Origin: Streptomyces humi | Lineage (GTDB): Bacteria; Actinomycetota; Actinomycetes; Streptomycetales; Streptomycetaceae | DNA length: 64,000 nucleotides | NCBI RefSeq assembly: GCF_001005085.2 | Contig: NZ_LBMU02000045.1 | Coordinates: forward strand, 62,001 to 126,000 | Direction: 5' to 3' | Part shown: in pieces, positions 24,091 through 32,433 of the stretch | Layout of the letters: the number at the start of each line of letters is the position of its first letter | Numbering within the stretch: the stretch's first letter is position 1 | Position numbers and translations under genes: made by a program | Notes under the pieces: model-generated | What the model was told of the DNA's origin: nothing | What the model saw: the letters and a program-made list of their open reading frames with translations, nothing else | The model's database searches: none

Positions 24091-24780
24091 ATGAACACGC
24101 AGGTGCACTGGTCGGGAGTCCGGGATCGGGTCATCGCGGTGATGGAGACCGAGCGTCGAGCCCGTGGGCACGGGCCGTCTCCGTATCCGACGTTCGAGCC
24201 GGTCCTGACTCCTGCCGAGATCACCGAGGTTGAAGCGCAGTTCGGTGTCGCGCTTCCCGAGGAGTACCGGACGTTCTTGGCGGAGGTCGGAGCCGGCGGC
24301 CCCGGACCGGCACTCGAGCTCACGTCGTTGCGCCGGGTCGACGGGAGGTGGGGATGGGTCTGGGACTGCGACGAGGACCACCCCTGGCTCCTGGACTCCA
24401 GTGCGCCGTTCGTCGAGACGGAGGACTGGGCCGCCCAGCAGGTCGCCACCCTTCGCGCCGCCGGGTACGAACCCACCACCTGTGACGAAGACGACGACTA
24501 TCTGGACGACTACCACCAGGTCTTCGGCGAAGCCGCCGACAGAGTCTGGCATTTGCAGCGCGGACGGGGTGCGATCCACATCAGCGACAACAGATGCAGA
24601 ATGACCGGCTGGCTCATCGCAGTGGGTCCGCACCGCGGAGAGCTCCGCGACCGGGACTGCGCAGTCAACCCGCCCTTCACGCCGTACATCGACGCAAACG
24701 GAAACCGTCACACCTTCCGCAGCTGGTACCTCGAGTGGCTCGAACAGCGCGAGAGGACTGCACGACGATCGACGTCGTGA
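24091..24780 (+). CDS. SMI1/KNR4-family protein
   Basis: A 229-residue protein. The ATG at 24091 is preceded by AGGAGA 4-9 nt upstream, better than the ATG at 24061. The SMI1/KNR4 core is visible as LTPAEITEVEAQFGVALPEE, YRTFLAEVGAGGPGP and a terminal FRSWYLEWLEQ. Bacterial members are commonly immunity proteins against polymorphic toxins. The acidic stretch CDEDDDYLDDYHQVFGE fits a role in binding a basic nuclease toxin. No toxin is seen upstream. The downstream gene encodes a possible nuclease. Confidence 0.82.
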   Translation: MNTQVHWSGVRDRVIAVMETERRARGHGPSPYPTFEPVLTPAEITEVEAQFGVALPEEYRTFLAEVGAGGPGPALELTSLRRVDGRWGWVWDCDEDHPWLLDSSAPFVETEDWAAQQVATLRAAGYEPTTCDEDDDYLDDYHQVFGEAADRVWHLQRGRGAIHISDNRCRMTGWLIAVGPHRGELRDRDCAVNPPFTPYIDANGNRHTFRSWYLEWLEQRERTARRSTS

Positions 24781-24933
24781 CCCTACGCCGGTCAGCGGAT
24801 CGCACCAATTCGTCACGGTCCCAGGAGGCGACTGTCTCCGCGCCGACGACAAGGGAGATACCAGAGCAAGGCTGGTCCGACCCAAGCGCATGTAGCTCGC
24901 AAAGCATCGTGGCCATCGCGCACAATCTCTGTC

Positions 24934-25521
24934 GTGGACACGAAAATGACCAAGAGTGCCGGCGAGCACTGGGTGTGCTCGGTCCTCGCCGGCGCCGGAT
25001 GGGGTGCCGCGCTCACCCGCGACGGCCTGGAGCGCACCGATATTCTCGCCGTCCGCGCCGATGGCACCCGCCGCATGATCGAGGTACAGGTCAAGTCGGC
25101 AAGCCCCATGCCGAGGCCCAACTGGCGCTGCGGGACCAAGACGCAGCTACCGTCCCTGAGCGATCGCGAGTGGTTCGTGTTCGTCGCTCTGAATTCGACG
25201 CCCGGCCGGGCGCCGGCGTCGTACGTCGTCCCGCGCGACCACGTGTGGGCTGCGGCATGGATGGAGCACCAGGCATGGCTGACCGAGCCAGGTCTCCCGC
25301 CCGGCAAGAGAAACACCGGCTTCGAACAGGCCCGCGTGCACGCGTCGACCTGGGAGGGCTATCGCGACGCGTGGGACCTGCTGGAGCAGCCGACGACGCA
25401 GTGCCCGGTTCGGCTACCGCAAGCCTGGAGAACGTGGGTGGACGACCCGCGCGTCGGCTTGCCGCCCGAGCACCCGTGGCGGGATGCCCTACCCGACTGG
25501 CAAGCAGTAGACGGCTCATAG
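24934..25521 (+). CDS. Possible PD-(D/E)XK nuclease-fold protein
   Basis: A 195-residue protein. The N-terminal half has the order of a PD-(D/E)XK fold: a helix with Glu (AGEHWVCSVLAGAGWGAALT), then ERTDILAVRADGTRRMIEVQ and VKSA. Here D (in RTDIL) and E-V-Q-V-K fit the catalytic D...ExK signature. WFVFVALN forms a following strand. The C-terminal half is Trp-rich and unknown. Start is GTG 24934 or ATG 24946, with no obvious ribosome site. It follows the SMI1/KNR4 gene by 153 bp. It could be a restriction-like, repair or toxin nuclease. The assignment is from motif spacing only. Confidence 0.6.
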   Translation: MDTKMTKSAGEHWVCSVLAGAGWGAALTRDGLERTDILAVRADGTRRMIEVQVKSASPMPRPNWRCGTKTQLPSLSDREWFVFVALNSTPGRAPASYVVPRDHVWAAAWMEHQAWLTEPGLPPGKRNTGFEQARVHASTWEGYRDAWDLLEQPTTQCPVRLPQAWRTWVDDPRVGLPPEHPWRDALPDWQAVDGS

Positions 25522-25959
25522 CTCCCGCGGCGGCCAATTCCTGGGCGAAGCCCAGCTCCAGGCCGTATCACGGTCGGTGAGAACCTGCGGCAGCTCGTGG
25601 AACAGGAGTCCGCCGTCCTGCGGAGTGTCCCTGGGCGAGGTTCGTGGCTTGCCGAGGATGGCGGCCGGCCGCTTCGGGCGAGCGTGTTTCATCCTGCTGC
25701 CGCCCAGGCCGGTGGCACGACACCGGATCCGGTCCAGGGTTCGGTGGTCGTGGCGACGGATCCGATACCGCCCGGGAGATGGCCTGGCGCGCTCGGCGGG
25801 TGCTGCCACAGTGGCCCTCCTTGTTGGTCAGCCGCGGCGCAGCAAGGTGATCTTCTGTCGGGCGGTGGAGACGGCGTGGGCCAGTTCGGCGCGGGCGGCC
25901 TCCTGTTCCATCGCTTGAACGAGAGATCACGGCTTCAGGGCCCCTCAGGACACCGACGG
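25522..25959. other. Gap with no convincing gene
   Basis: 438 bp between the nuclease-like gene and the IS5 remnant. A minus-strand frame 25828-25911 could encode a 27-residue coiled-coil peptide (MEQEAARAELAHAVSTARQK...), which may be a scrap of a larger gene. No other coding signal is seen. Confidence 0.4.
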
Positions 25960-26229
25960 TCAACGCGACCCGAGCTTCTTCAGCCGTCGCCAGCAGATCA
26001 TGCGGCGAGCGAGGCTGAGGGAGGCTCCGTGGATGTCATCGCGTGTCTCCCAGCGGACGCGAAGGCGACGGAAACAGTGCAGGTGCGCGAACACTCGCTC
26101 GACGACCCAGCGCTGGGTCCGCAGGCCGGAGCCGTGCTCGGTCCCACGGCGGGCGGTCTGCGGCTTCACGACGAGGTCCCGGACCAGGCGGCGGTACTTG
26201 TCTTGGTCGTAGCCGCGGTTGGCTTTATC
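25960..26229 (-). pseudogene. IS5-family transposase C-terminal remnant
   Basis: The minus frame reads DKANRGYDQDKYRRLVRDL, RRGTEHGSGLRTQRWVVERV and FAHLHCFRRLRVRWETRDDI. This includes the C-terminal catalytic region of IS5-group DDE transposases with the final Glu helix (QRWVVERVF). Everything upstream of DKANRGY is unrelated, so the insertion is truncated and inactive. Confidence 0.75.
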
Positions 26230-26357
26230 AGTGAGTGGTGACACCGGTTGTCGATCGGGAGCGACAGCGACCGGTGTCGGTGGAGAGTGATATCGCACTG
26301 AGTTCTGACACCACTTGGGTGCTTGCGGCGGGATACTCGGAATGCTTTCCGTGGTGA

Positions 26358-26654
26358 GGGGCAGCGCAAGTACGGGGTCGGGTTCCGGACGGTGAGGGCG
26401 GCCATGGCTTCGGTCTGGCCCGAGCCTCGCGAGCAGTTGCCACCCCGCAAGACGGCGGCTGCATGCGTTCAAGCCGGTCATCGACCAGATGCCGAGGGCG
26501 GTCCTGGATGCTCCACGCAAGCAGCGGCACACCGCCAAGCGGATCTTCGACCGCCCGGTCGACGAGCACGGTGCGGTCTAGGTGACCTATCACATGGTGC
26601 GGGCCTATGTCGCCAGCCGCCGCCCGCAGATACGGGTCGAGGCGGGTCGGGTGA
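26358..26654 (+). pseudogene. IS21-type istA transposase fragment, frameshifted
   Basis: Plus-strand frames together read YGVGFRTVRAAMASVWPEPR, then after a shift FKPVIDQMPRAVLDAPRKQR and HTAKRIFDRPVDEHGAV, an in-frame TAG at 26579-26581, and VTYHMVRAYVASRRPQIRVE. This is the N-terminal third of an IS21 IstA transposase. It carries at least one frameshift and one stop, with no istB, so it is dead. Confidence 0.72.
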
Positions 26655-26689
26655 GCTTGCGGGTCGCAGGTCCGGGGCCGGCGGCAGCG

Positions 26690-27090
26690 ATGCGGGGGCT
26701 CCCGTCCCGGGTGGGGCGCGGAATACCTCGATCACGTAGGCGGCGAAGCGGCGGGAGGCTGCCGGGCCGGGCAGCGGGAGGGGCATCCTGGAGGCCCTGA
26801 TGGGCCATGAGCATGAGGATCAGGTCGTCGACGACGAAACCGGGGCGGAGCCGGCCGGAGGCATGGGCGCGGCGGGCCAGTTCGGTGACCGCCCGTACGG
26901 TCCGTCGGCGGTCGGCGGTCGGCGGTCGGCGGTCGGCGGTCGGCGGTGAAGTCGGCGGCTTCGGGGAAGGCCGTCATGAAGGCGTCGGCGAAGCCGCGGC
27001 TGTGTGCGTGGAGTTCACAGATCCGCTGGATCAGGCTCTGGAAGCTGTGCCAGGGGTCCGGGTCGGCGAGGGCGGCATTGCGGCGGACGC
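26690..27090 (-). pseudogene. TetR-family regulator fragment broken by a 7-bp repeat
   Basis: On the minus strand the N-side reads DPDPWHSFQSLIQRICELHA and HSRGFADAFMTAFPEAADF. The C-side, in another frame, reads ELARRAHASGRLRPGFVVDD and LILMLMAHQGLQDAPPAAR. A third frame gives ASRRFAAYVIEVFRAPPG. This is the ligand-binding part of a TetR regulator. The first frame change lies at the heptamer repeat 26906-26947, the second at an extra G near 26780. The HTH is missing. Confidence 0.65.
26906..26947. repeat. Heptanucleotide tandem repeat (CGGCGGT)6
   Basis: Six perfect tandem copies of CGGCGGT. The unit is not a multiple of three, so each gain or loss changes the reading frame of the TetR fragment it interrupts. 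Five copies would join the flanking frames; six do not. Confidence 0.9.
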
Positions 27091-27092
27091 GG

Positions 27093-27591
27093 CGGCGGTC
27101 ACCATGTCCTCGGCGGAGCGCGACGCCTGCCTGAAGGACCTGGGCGCGACCGATGTCCTGGGCCGGGCGGGTGAGGAGGATCGGACGCGCCGGAGGGCTT
27201 CGATGTCGTCATCGACCTGGTCGCCGGTGCGCAGCTTCCGGTCTTCGTGGACAGGCTGAACCCCAACGGGCGTTACGTGGCCGTCGGCGTGTTCGGCGGG
27301 CCGCCGCCGGTGGATTTCGGCATGCGGCTGATGGCCGGCTTCCGCGGGTCGCTGTCGTTCGCCACCTTCAGCTCCGACACCGTGCCCGGGCCCGACCGGC
27401 AGGCCGTGCGGCCTTCCCGGTTCGCCGATGCCACAGGCGGAAGGCTGCGCACGGTCGTGCACGGGGTGCTGCCGCGGGCGGAGGCGGCGTCGGCCCGCCG
27501 CGCGATGGACGCGGGAGAGGTTTTTTGGGGGGCTCGTCCTGACACCCTGCGCCCGGCGTCCACCGTTGTGCGGATCAGCTTTGCGGGCTGA
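27093..27591 (+). pseudogene. C-terminal half of a quinone oxidoreductase (MDR family)
   Basis: Plus frames read SSAERDACLKDLGATDVLG, then FDVVIDLVAGAQLPVFVDRL and NPNGRYVAVGVFGGPPPVDF, with an ending MDAGEVFW. This is the Rossmann and C-terminal part of an NADPH:quinone oxidoreductase, lacking the catalytic N-terminal half and with a frameshift near 27200. A run of six T and six G at 27523-27534 near the end is prone to slippage. The tail overlaps the stop region of the intact TetR gene on the other strand. Confidence 0.62.
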
Positions 27592-28135
27592 TGCCCCGCA
27601 CGGTCAGGGTGAGCAGCCGGTGCGCCTCGGCGGCAGGGTCCGGGTGCTGCTCCGTGGCGAGCGCGAGGCCGGTGACCAGCGTAATCAGGTCGGCCGTGGT
27701 TACCTCGGGCGCCACCGCACCGGACCGAACGGCACGGTGCAGCAGCGGGTCCACGGCACCGCCGAGCCGGGCCGAGCAGGCGTTCACGTGATCGGCCTCG
27801 TCCGCCGCGTCTTGGAGCAGCGCATCGGCCATGCCGCGTGCGGAGGTCGCGTACGTGGTGAGTGCGTTGAGCCAGTCCAGCAGTGCGGACCGTGGGTCGT
27901 CGGCGCTGGTGAGTTCCGTGGCGAGGGCGCACAGGGCGTCGATCCGGTTGCTGAATACCGCTTCCAGAAGTGCCCTTCGGGTGGGGAAGTGCCGGCGGAC
28001 GGTGGCCGATCCGACCCCGGCGGTACGAGCGATCTGTTCCAGAGAGGCGTCGGCGCCATGCGCGGCAACCTCGGCCTCTGCTACGGCAAGGATCAGGGCG
28101 TAGTTGCGCCGGGCGTCCGCGCGTTGGCCGGTCAT
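27575..28135 (-). CDS. TetR/AcrR-family repressor
   Basis: A 186-residue regulator. The HTH is at residues about 12-55 (ILAVAEAEVAAHGADASLEQ, IARTAGVGSATVRRHFPTRR), followed by a helical ligand-binding domain. It is divergent from the NmrA-like gene. Between them lies a 12-bp perfect inverted repeat (28184-28216), the likely operator for autorepression and repression of the NmrA gene. The inducer is unknown, probably an electrophile or a quinone by analogy. Confidence 0.87.
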   Translation of the reverse strand: MTGQRADARRNYALILAVAEAEVAAHGADASLEQIARTAGVGSATVRRHFPTRRALLEAVFSNRIDALCALATELTSADDPRSALLDWLNALTTYATSARGMADALLQDAADEADHVNACSARLGGAVDPLLHRAVRSGAVAPEVTTADLITLVTGLALATEQHPDPAAEAHRLLTLTVRGISPQS

Positions 28136-28183
28136 GGGGCGTCTCCGTGCTTGCTAAGTGGCGGGGCCCTCCGTATTGTACTC

Positions 28184-28216
28184 GGAAGTAAACGGCGGGC
28201 CCCACCGTTTACTTCC
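28184..28216. promoter_or_regulatory. Probable TetR operator between tetR and the NmrA gene
   Basis: GGAAGTAAACGG at 28184-28195 and its perfect complement CCGTTTACTTCC at 28205-28216 with a 9-bp spacer. This is the strongest dyad in the divergent intergenic region, 23 bp before the NmrA start, as expected for a TetR-type dimer-of-dimers site. Confidence 0.75.
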
Positions 28217-28238
28217 GGGTTCTCGGCGGAGGAGCACC

Positions 28239-29204
28239 ATGACTACACAGTCCCTTCCCGTTCTGGTCGTCGGCGCCACCGGCCGGCAGGGCGGTGCCAC
28301 CGCGCGCGCCCTGATCGCCGCGGGGATTCCCGTCCGGGCGCTCGTCCGCGACCCGGCCACCGACCGGGCCAAGGAGGTCGAGGCGCTGGGCGCCGAGTTG
28401 GTCACCGGCGACCTGGACGACCCCGGCTCGGTACGCCGGGCCGCCGAGGGAGCGTGCGCGGTGTTCTCCGTCCAGATGCCTGACATGGACGGCCGCGGCT
28501 TCGACGGCGAGGTCGCGCAGGCCGTCAACCTGATCGAAGGGGCCCGAGCCGCGGGAGTCCCGCAGTTCGTCCACACCTCTGTCTCCGGTGCGGGGCAGCA
28601 TGTCAGCTGGGCGAAGGACCAGTGGGCGTGGATGGAGCCGTACTACAGCGCCAAGGCCGGGATCCAGGACCGGGTCCGCGAGGCGGGCTTCACGCACTGG
28701 ACGCTCATCAAGCCGGGCTTCTTCATGGAGAACTTCCTCCCCTCAGCCCGGATCATGTTCCCCCGCGGCATCGAGGGTGGGCTGGTCACTTTGCTCAAGC
28801 CCGCGACCCGGCTCTCCCTCATCGCCGTCGCCGACATCGGCACGGCGGCCGCCGCGGCCATCGCCGAGCCGGAACGGCTCGACAGGGTCGAACTGGAACT
28901 GGCCGGCGACTTCCTGTCCATGACGGACATCGCCGCGACCCTCTCCCGCACCCTGGGCGTCGAACTTGCGGCACCCCACATGACCAGCGCGGAAGCGACC
29001 GCCGCCGGGATGCCCGGCATGGGCTTCGCGCAGGCCCGCATCAACGAAGAACTCCAGCCCGCCCGACCCGGCTTCGCGAAGGATCTGGGCCTGCCCCTCA
29101 CCACCTTCGAAAGGTGGGCGCAGGACCAGCTCCGCGGCAACGGGCGACAGGAGACCCCTTCAGGGGACCTGCCGGCCGCCGATGCCCTGCACGAGGAGAC
29201 CTGA
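28239..29204 (+). CDS. NmrA-family NAD(P)-binding protein
   Basis: A 321-residue atypical short-chain dehydrogenase. The dinucleotide motif is VVGATGRQGGATARAL near the N-terminus. Further features are LVTGDLDDPGSVRRA and the substrate-binding helices typical of NmrA/HSCARG-like proteins. These bind NAD(P) as redox sensors or act as quinone reductases or isoflavone-type reductases. The ATG at 28239 has GGAGGA upstream. Regulation by the divergent TetR is likely. The C-terminal 20 residues are a polar tail. Confidence 0.85.
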   Translation: MTTQSLPVLVVGATGRQGGATARALIAAGIPVRALVRDPATDRAKEVEALGAELVTGDLDDPGSVRRAAEGACAVFSVQMPDMDGRGFDGEVAQAVNLIEGARAAGVPQFVHTSVSGAGQHVSWAKDQWAWMEPYYSAKAGIQDRVREAGFTHWTLIKPGFFMENFLPSARIMFPRGIEGGLVTLLKPATRLSLIAVADIGTAAAAAIAEPERLDRVELELAGDFLSMTDIAATLSRTLGVELAAPHMTSAEATAAGMPGMGFAQARINEELQPARPGFAKDLGLPLTTFERWAQDQLRGNGRQETPSGDLPAADALHEET

Positions 29205-29230
29205 CGCGGTGAGAGGTCCGCACAGCGGTA

Positions 29231-30502
29231 TCAGAGGACAGACACCGGGTGCCGGACCACCGCGTGGAACAGGTAGCCCTGCGCGTTGAACACGGCGGTG
29301 TCCGGCTGGGTACGGCCTGCCGTGTCCGTGGCGCGCGCCAGCAAGTGCGTCGGGCCGGGCGTTCCGGGCGTCCACGGGACGGACCAGCGTGTCCAGGTGC
29401 CGGGACGCGGCCGGTCATGAAGTCGGGCGCGCCGCCAGTTCGTCCCACTGTCGGTGCAGACATCAACCCGCGCAACGACGCCCGCGCCCGACCAGGACCG
29501 TCCGTGCAGCACCTGGCTCTCCCCCGCCGCGAACGTCGCACCGCTCGCCAGCTCGAAGGCGCTCTTAATCGTCTGCCGGGTCAGCGGAGCACTGCCGTCC
29601 TCCGGGTAGGCGGGGCCGAACAGCCGGTAGAAGGTGGTGTTCCACGGCGAGTACAGCGGCCGCGCCGACACCTCGATGTCGCCGACCCACTTGATCGAGG
29701 CGATCCCCACCCACGAGGGCACGAGCACCCGCACCGGGTGGCCGTGATCGTACGGCAGCGGCTCGCCGTTCATCTCGTACGCGAGCAGTACGTCGTCCAG
29801 CGCCTTGGCCAGTGGCAGCGGGCGGCGCACCCGGCCGAGGCTCTCGCCGCCGCTGACATACTCGGCGTCGAGGCCACGGGGCTGCACGTCCACGGCGTAC
29901 GGGGACAGCCCGGCCCTGTGCAGTACGTCGGCCAGGCGCACCCCGCGCCAGCGCGCGACGCCGACCGCGCCCAGCGTCCACGCGGTGCCGGTGACCGTCT
30001 CGCCCTGCTGTGTCGTGTAATAACTGCGGCCGTTCCCGGCGCACTCGACGAACGCGGTGCGGGTAACGGCGGGCAGGGCACGCAGATCGTCGTACCCGAA
30101 CTCCACCGGCCGGTCCTCGGCAGGCGTGCCGCGCAGCCCGTCGCCCCACAGTCTCAGCCGCCAGTCGGCGGCGTCCAGGACCGGTGTCGCCGTGTGGTTA
30201 CGGACGAAGAACAGTGCGTTGGGGGTGTGGTGGCCGGTTCCACGCAGCGCCTCCCAGCGGGTCTCGGCGTTGGTGCCGCGCTGGATGAACCACTCGGGCG
30301 GCAACGGCTTGACGATCGGCGAGTCGGCGGCGCGCGCCGGATTCCTCACGGGGAGCGCGGTGGCGGCGGCGGTCGCGGCCAGCAGGGTCAGCAGCCGGCG
30401 CCGCGTGACCCCGTCCGCTCTGGCCTCGCCGGCGAGCCACTGGCGCAGCCTGCGGCGATCGTAGGCGAACTCTTGGTGGGCGGCGGAGCCGGCAGCAGAC
30501 AT
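29231..30502 (-). CDS. Sulfite oxidase-type molybdopterin enzyme, Tat-exported
   Basis: A 423-residue protein. A twin-arginine signal (VTRRRLLTLLAATAAATALP, residues 32-51) directs it out of the cell with cofactor. The oxidoreductase molybdopterin domain has the Mo-ligand Cys154 in AFVECAGNGR, and VRVLVPSWVGIASIKWVGDI in the core. A dimerisation domain follows (residues about 300-423). No heme domain is fused and no cytochrome partner is encoded next door. By family it oxidises sulfite or another sulfur compound outside the membrane. Start at the ATG at 30502 is preceded by GGGA. It converges on the NmrA gene. Confidence 0.87.
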   Translation of the reverse strand: MSAAGSAAHQEFAYDRRRLRQWLAGEARADGVTRRRLLTLLAATAAATALPVRNPARAADSPIVKPLPPEWFIQRGTNAETRWEALRGTGHHTPNALFFVRNHTATPVLDAADWRLRLWGDGLRGTPAEDRPVEFGYDDLRALPAVTRTAFVECAGNGRSYYTTQQGETVTGTAWTLGAVGVARWRGVRLADVLHRAGLSPYAVDVQPRGLDAEYVSGGESLGRVRRPLPLAKALDDVLLAYEMNGEPLPYDHGHPVRVLVPSWVGIASIKWVGDIEVSARPLYSPWNTTFYRLFGPAYPEDGSAPLTRQTIKSAFELASGATFAAGESQVLHGRSWSGAGVVARVDVCTDSGTNWRRARLHDRPRPGTWTRWSVPWTPGTPGPTHLLARATDTAGRTQPDTAVFNAQGYLFHAVVRHPVSVL

Positions 30503-31660
30503 GGCAGTCCCATGCGTAGGCGGGGAAGAGGGGCCGGGCAGAGCGCGGCAGCCGACGCGCAGGGGAACGTCCTCGACATGCCTGCACAAACCGACAGCGC
30601 ATGCGCGACGCGGCCGTCGAAGAAGAGAACCGAGAGAAAGCCGATCAGCCGGGGAGCCGACACAGCGCGGCGGCCACGCGGACGAGGTCCACGGCGCGGC
30701 GACGGGTCAGAGGCTCCGGCAAAGGCATGCCGGGATGGAAGCACGCAGTTCGGCCCGTGTCAACCAAACTGCTTTGCAGGGTAGTTGAGGCGCCCGCGAC
30801 CTGGGCGGTCCCGGGCGCGTGTCGGCCGCCGTCGACGCTCTCGCAGATCAACTCGAAACGACGATCGGCCATGCCGGGATCCTGCCGACGTCACGACCGA
30901 CCATCGGGGGGTTCGAGCCGGAGGGCCGCGGCGAGGGGGACTGATGCCGTCGTGGTCGTTCCTGCGGGCCGGGTGCGAGGATTCGCCCGGGACACCGGTG
31001 CCCCGCCTTCGAGCTCTTCGGCGATCGCCCCGGTCGTGGTGCCGACGGTCTTCCGCTTCGTCCCGGCTTCCCGGTCCGCGAACAGGACGCTCTGGCGATC
31101 CCCGACGGCCACCGGCCCGTACGCCCCTCACCAAAGCGGAGTCTGCCGCCCTGGCCGCCCATCTTCCCCTGCGGCACGCGGAGTTCGCCCTCTCCGAACT
31201 CGGCTACTTCCACAGCGTGACACGATCTGCGCAGAACACGAGGCCGGCACAGGAGTACTGCGTCGGCCACGCCGAGTGGTTCGGCGGAAGGCACGGCGAG
31301 CGTCTTGTCCGCCTCCTCACCAAGGAATGATCCCTGCGCCATCGTCCTGCGGGTGCAGGACGAACGCCCGCCGGGACAGCGGGGTCTGCGGGGTGCTGGA
31401 TGCCGGTCCAGGCACGCCACCAGCAGGGGCGGCTCGGCGGAGGCCGCCGGGAAGGCATCACAGGGGAACCCTCTGGGTGGGTGGTCGGCGTCGCGGTGGT
31501 CACCACCGCGATCCACTGTGGGGATCGCCCCGAAGAATCCGCAGGAACTCCTCGGGGCCCACCTGTGCCGTGACCACCTCCGCACCGGCTGGTTGTGCGG
31601 CCCGGCCGTTTCCAGCCCCGGAAGCAGGTGGTCGCCGTCGGCGACGTGGTACGGATTCAC
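30503..31660. other. Long gap with one unidentified remnant
   Basis: 1158 bp. The 5' part upstream of 30502 should hold the sulfite oxidase promoter. At 31120-31330 a plus-strand frame ends in a protein-like stretch (AALAAHLPLRHAEFALSELG, then GHAEWFGGRHGERLVRLLTK) with stop at 31328-31330. It has G/C-rich third positions but no start or family I can name, probably a gene tail. Other frames are Arg/Pro-rich and unconvincing. Confidence 0.4.
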
Positions 31661-32338
31661 TCAGTCCGTGGCCGCGGCCCCGTAGCCGTGCAGGAACGCG
31701 TCGACCGCGCGGGTGACGCAGGCGCGGACCTGTGCCGGGCTCGGGGCGCGGCTGGCGTAGGGGCTGATGGTGATCTCGGAGTTGACCAGGGCGACGAAGT
31801 GGAGGGTGGCGCGGGCGGGGCTGGAGATGTGCAGGAGGCCGGCGTCGGTGAGCTGGGAAAGGCGCCGGGAGACCTCGCTCTGGACGCGCAGGGGTCCTGC
31901 CTGCTGCCAGGTGTCGATCAGGGCGGGCGAGAAGTGCTGCACCTCGGCCTTGATCTGCCGGATCATCGCGAAGTGGTCGGGGAACTGGGTGCGTTGACCG
32001 ACGAGGGCGCGGCCGAGGGCGATCAGGTCGGCGCGGGCGTCGGTGCCGGAGAGTTGTTCGGCCACCGTCGCGATGAAGGCGTCCGCGACCTGGCTGGCGC
32101 TGTCACGGACCACGTCTGAGAAGAGGTGGTCCTTGCCCTGGAAATGGTTGTAGATCGTGCGGGTGGACACCCCGGCCTCGGCGGCGATGGCCTCGATGCT
32201 GGTGCGACTGTATCCTTCGCGGCCGAAGACGGTACGCGCGCCCTGGGTGATGGCCTGGCGTTTCGCGGCCCTGCCGCCGGGTCGCCCGGGGCGCGTCGGC
32301 ACGTCGGGGTCGGCGGGAGCCGGCGGTGTGGTGTTCAG
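31661..32338 (-). CDS. TetR-family repressor, possible CTG start
   Basis: A 225-residue regulator. The HTH region is RQAITQGARTVFGREGYSRT, SIEAIAAEAGVSTRTIYNHF. The rest is the helical sensor domain. No ATG fits well. GGAGGC lies 4 nt before a CTG at 32338, which I choose. A GTG at 32302 would also keep the HTH. The ATG at 32437 would place the likely operator inside the gene. The 25-bp element at 32374-32398 lies 36 bp upstream of this start. Almost the same element sits 37 bp upstream of the neighbouring quinone oxidoreductase, which it probably represses. Confidence 0.82.
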   Translation of the reverse strand: MNTTPPAPADPDVPTRPGRPGGRAAKRQAITQGARTVFGREGYSRTSIEAIAAEAGVSTRTIYNHFQGKDHLFSDVVRDSASQVADAFIATVAEQLSGTDARADLIALGRALVGQRTQFPDHFAMIRQIKAEVQHFSPALIDTWQQAGPLRVQSEVSRRLSQLTDAGLLHISSPARATLHFVALVNSEITISPYASRAPSPAQVRACVTRAVDAFLHGYGAAATD

Positions 32339-32373
32339 GGGAGCCTCCGGTGGATCGGGTGGCCCGTCGGCCA

Positions 32374-32398
32374 AATTGCCATGCAAATTGCATTTTAC
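32374..32398 (-). promoter_or_regulatory. Shared 25-bp element upstream of tetR
   Basis: The element aattgccatgcaaattgc plus attttac matches the sequence at 33385-33409 at 22 of 25 positions. It is AT-rich within very GC-rich DNA and contains the near-palindrome TGCAAATTGCA. It lies 36 bp upstream of the chosen tetR start, so it is probably an operator overlapping the promoter. Confidence 0.65.
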
Positions 32399-32433
32399 TT
32401 CCTGGAGGGCCGAGCGGTCCGCCACTCGGGCTC

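Noticed and set aside
26906..26947. CRISPR-like repeat
   Set aside because: The 7-bp units are contiguous without spacers, so it is a simple tandem repeat.
28158..28238. Upstream start for the NmrA gene at 28158
   Set aside because: It would place the TetR palindrome inside the gene. The ATG at 28239 has a good ribosome site.
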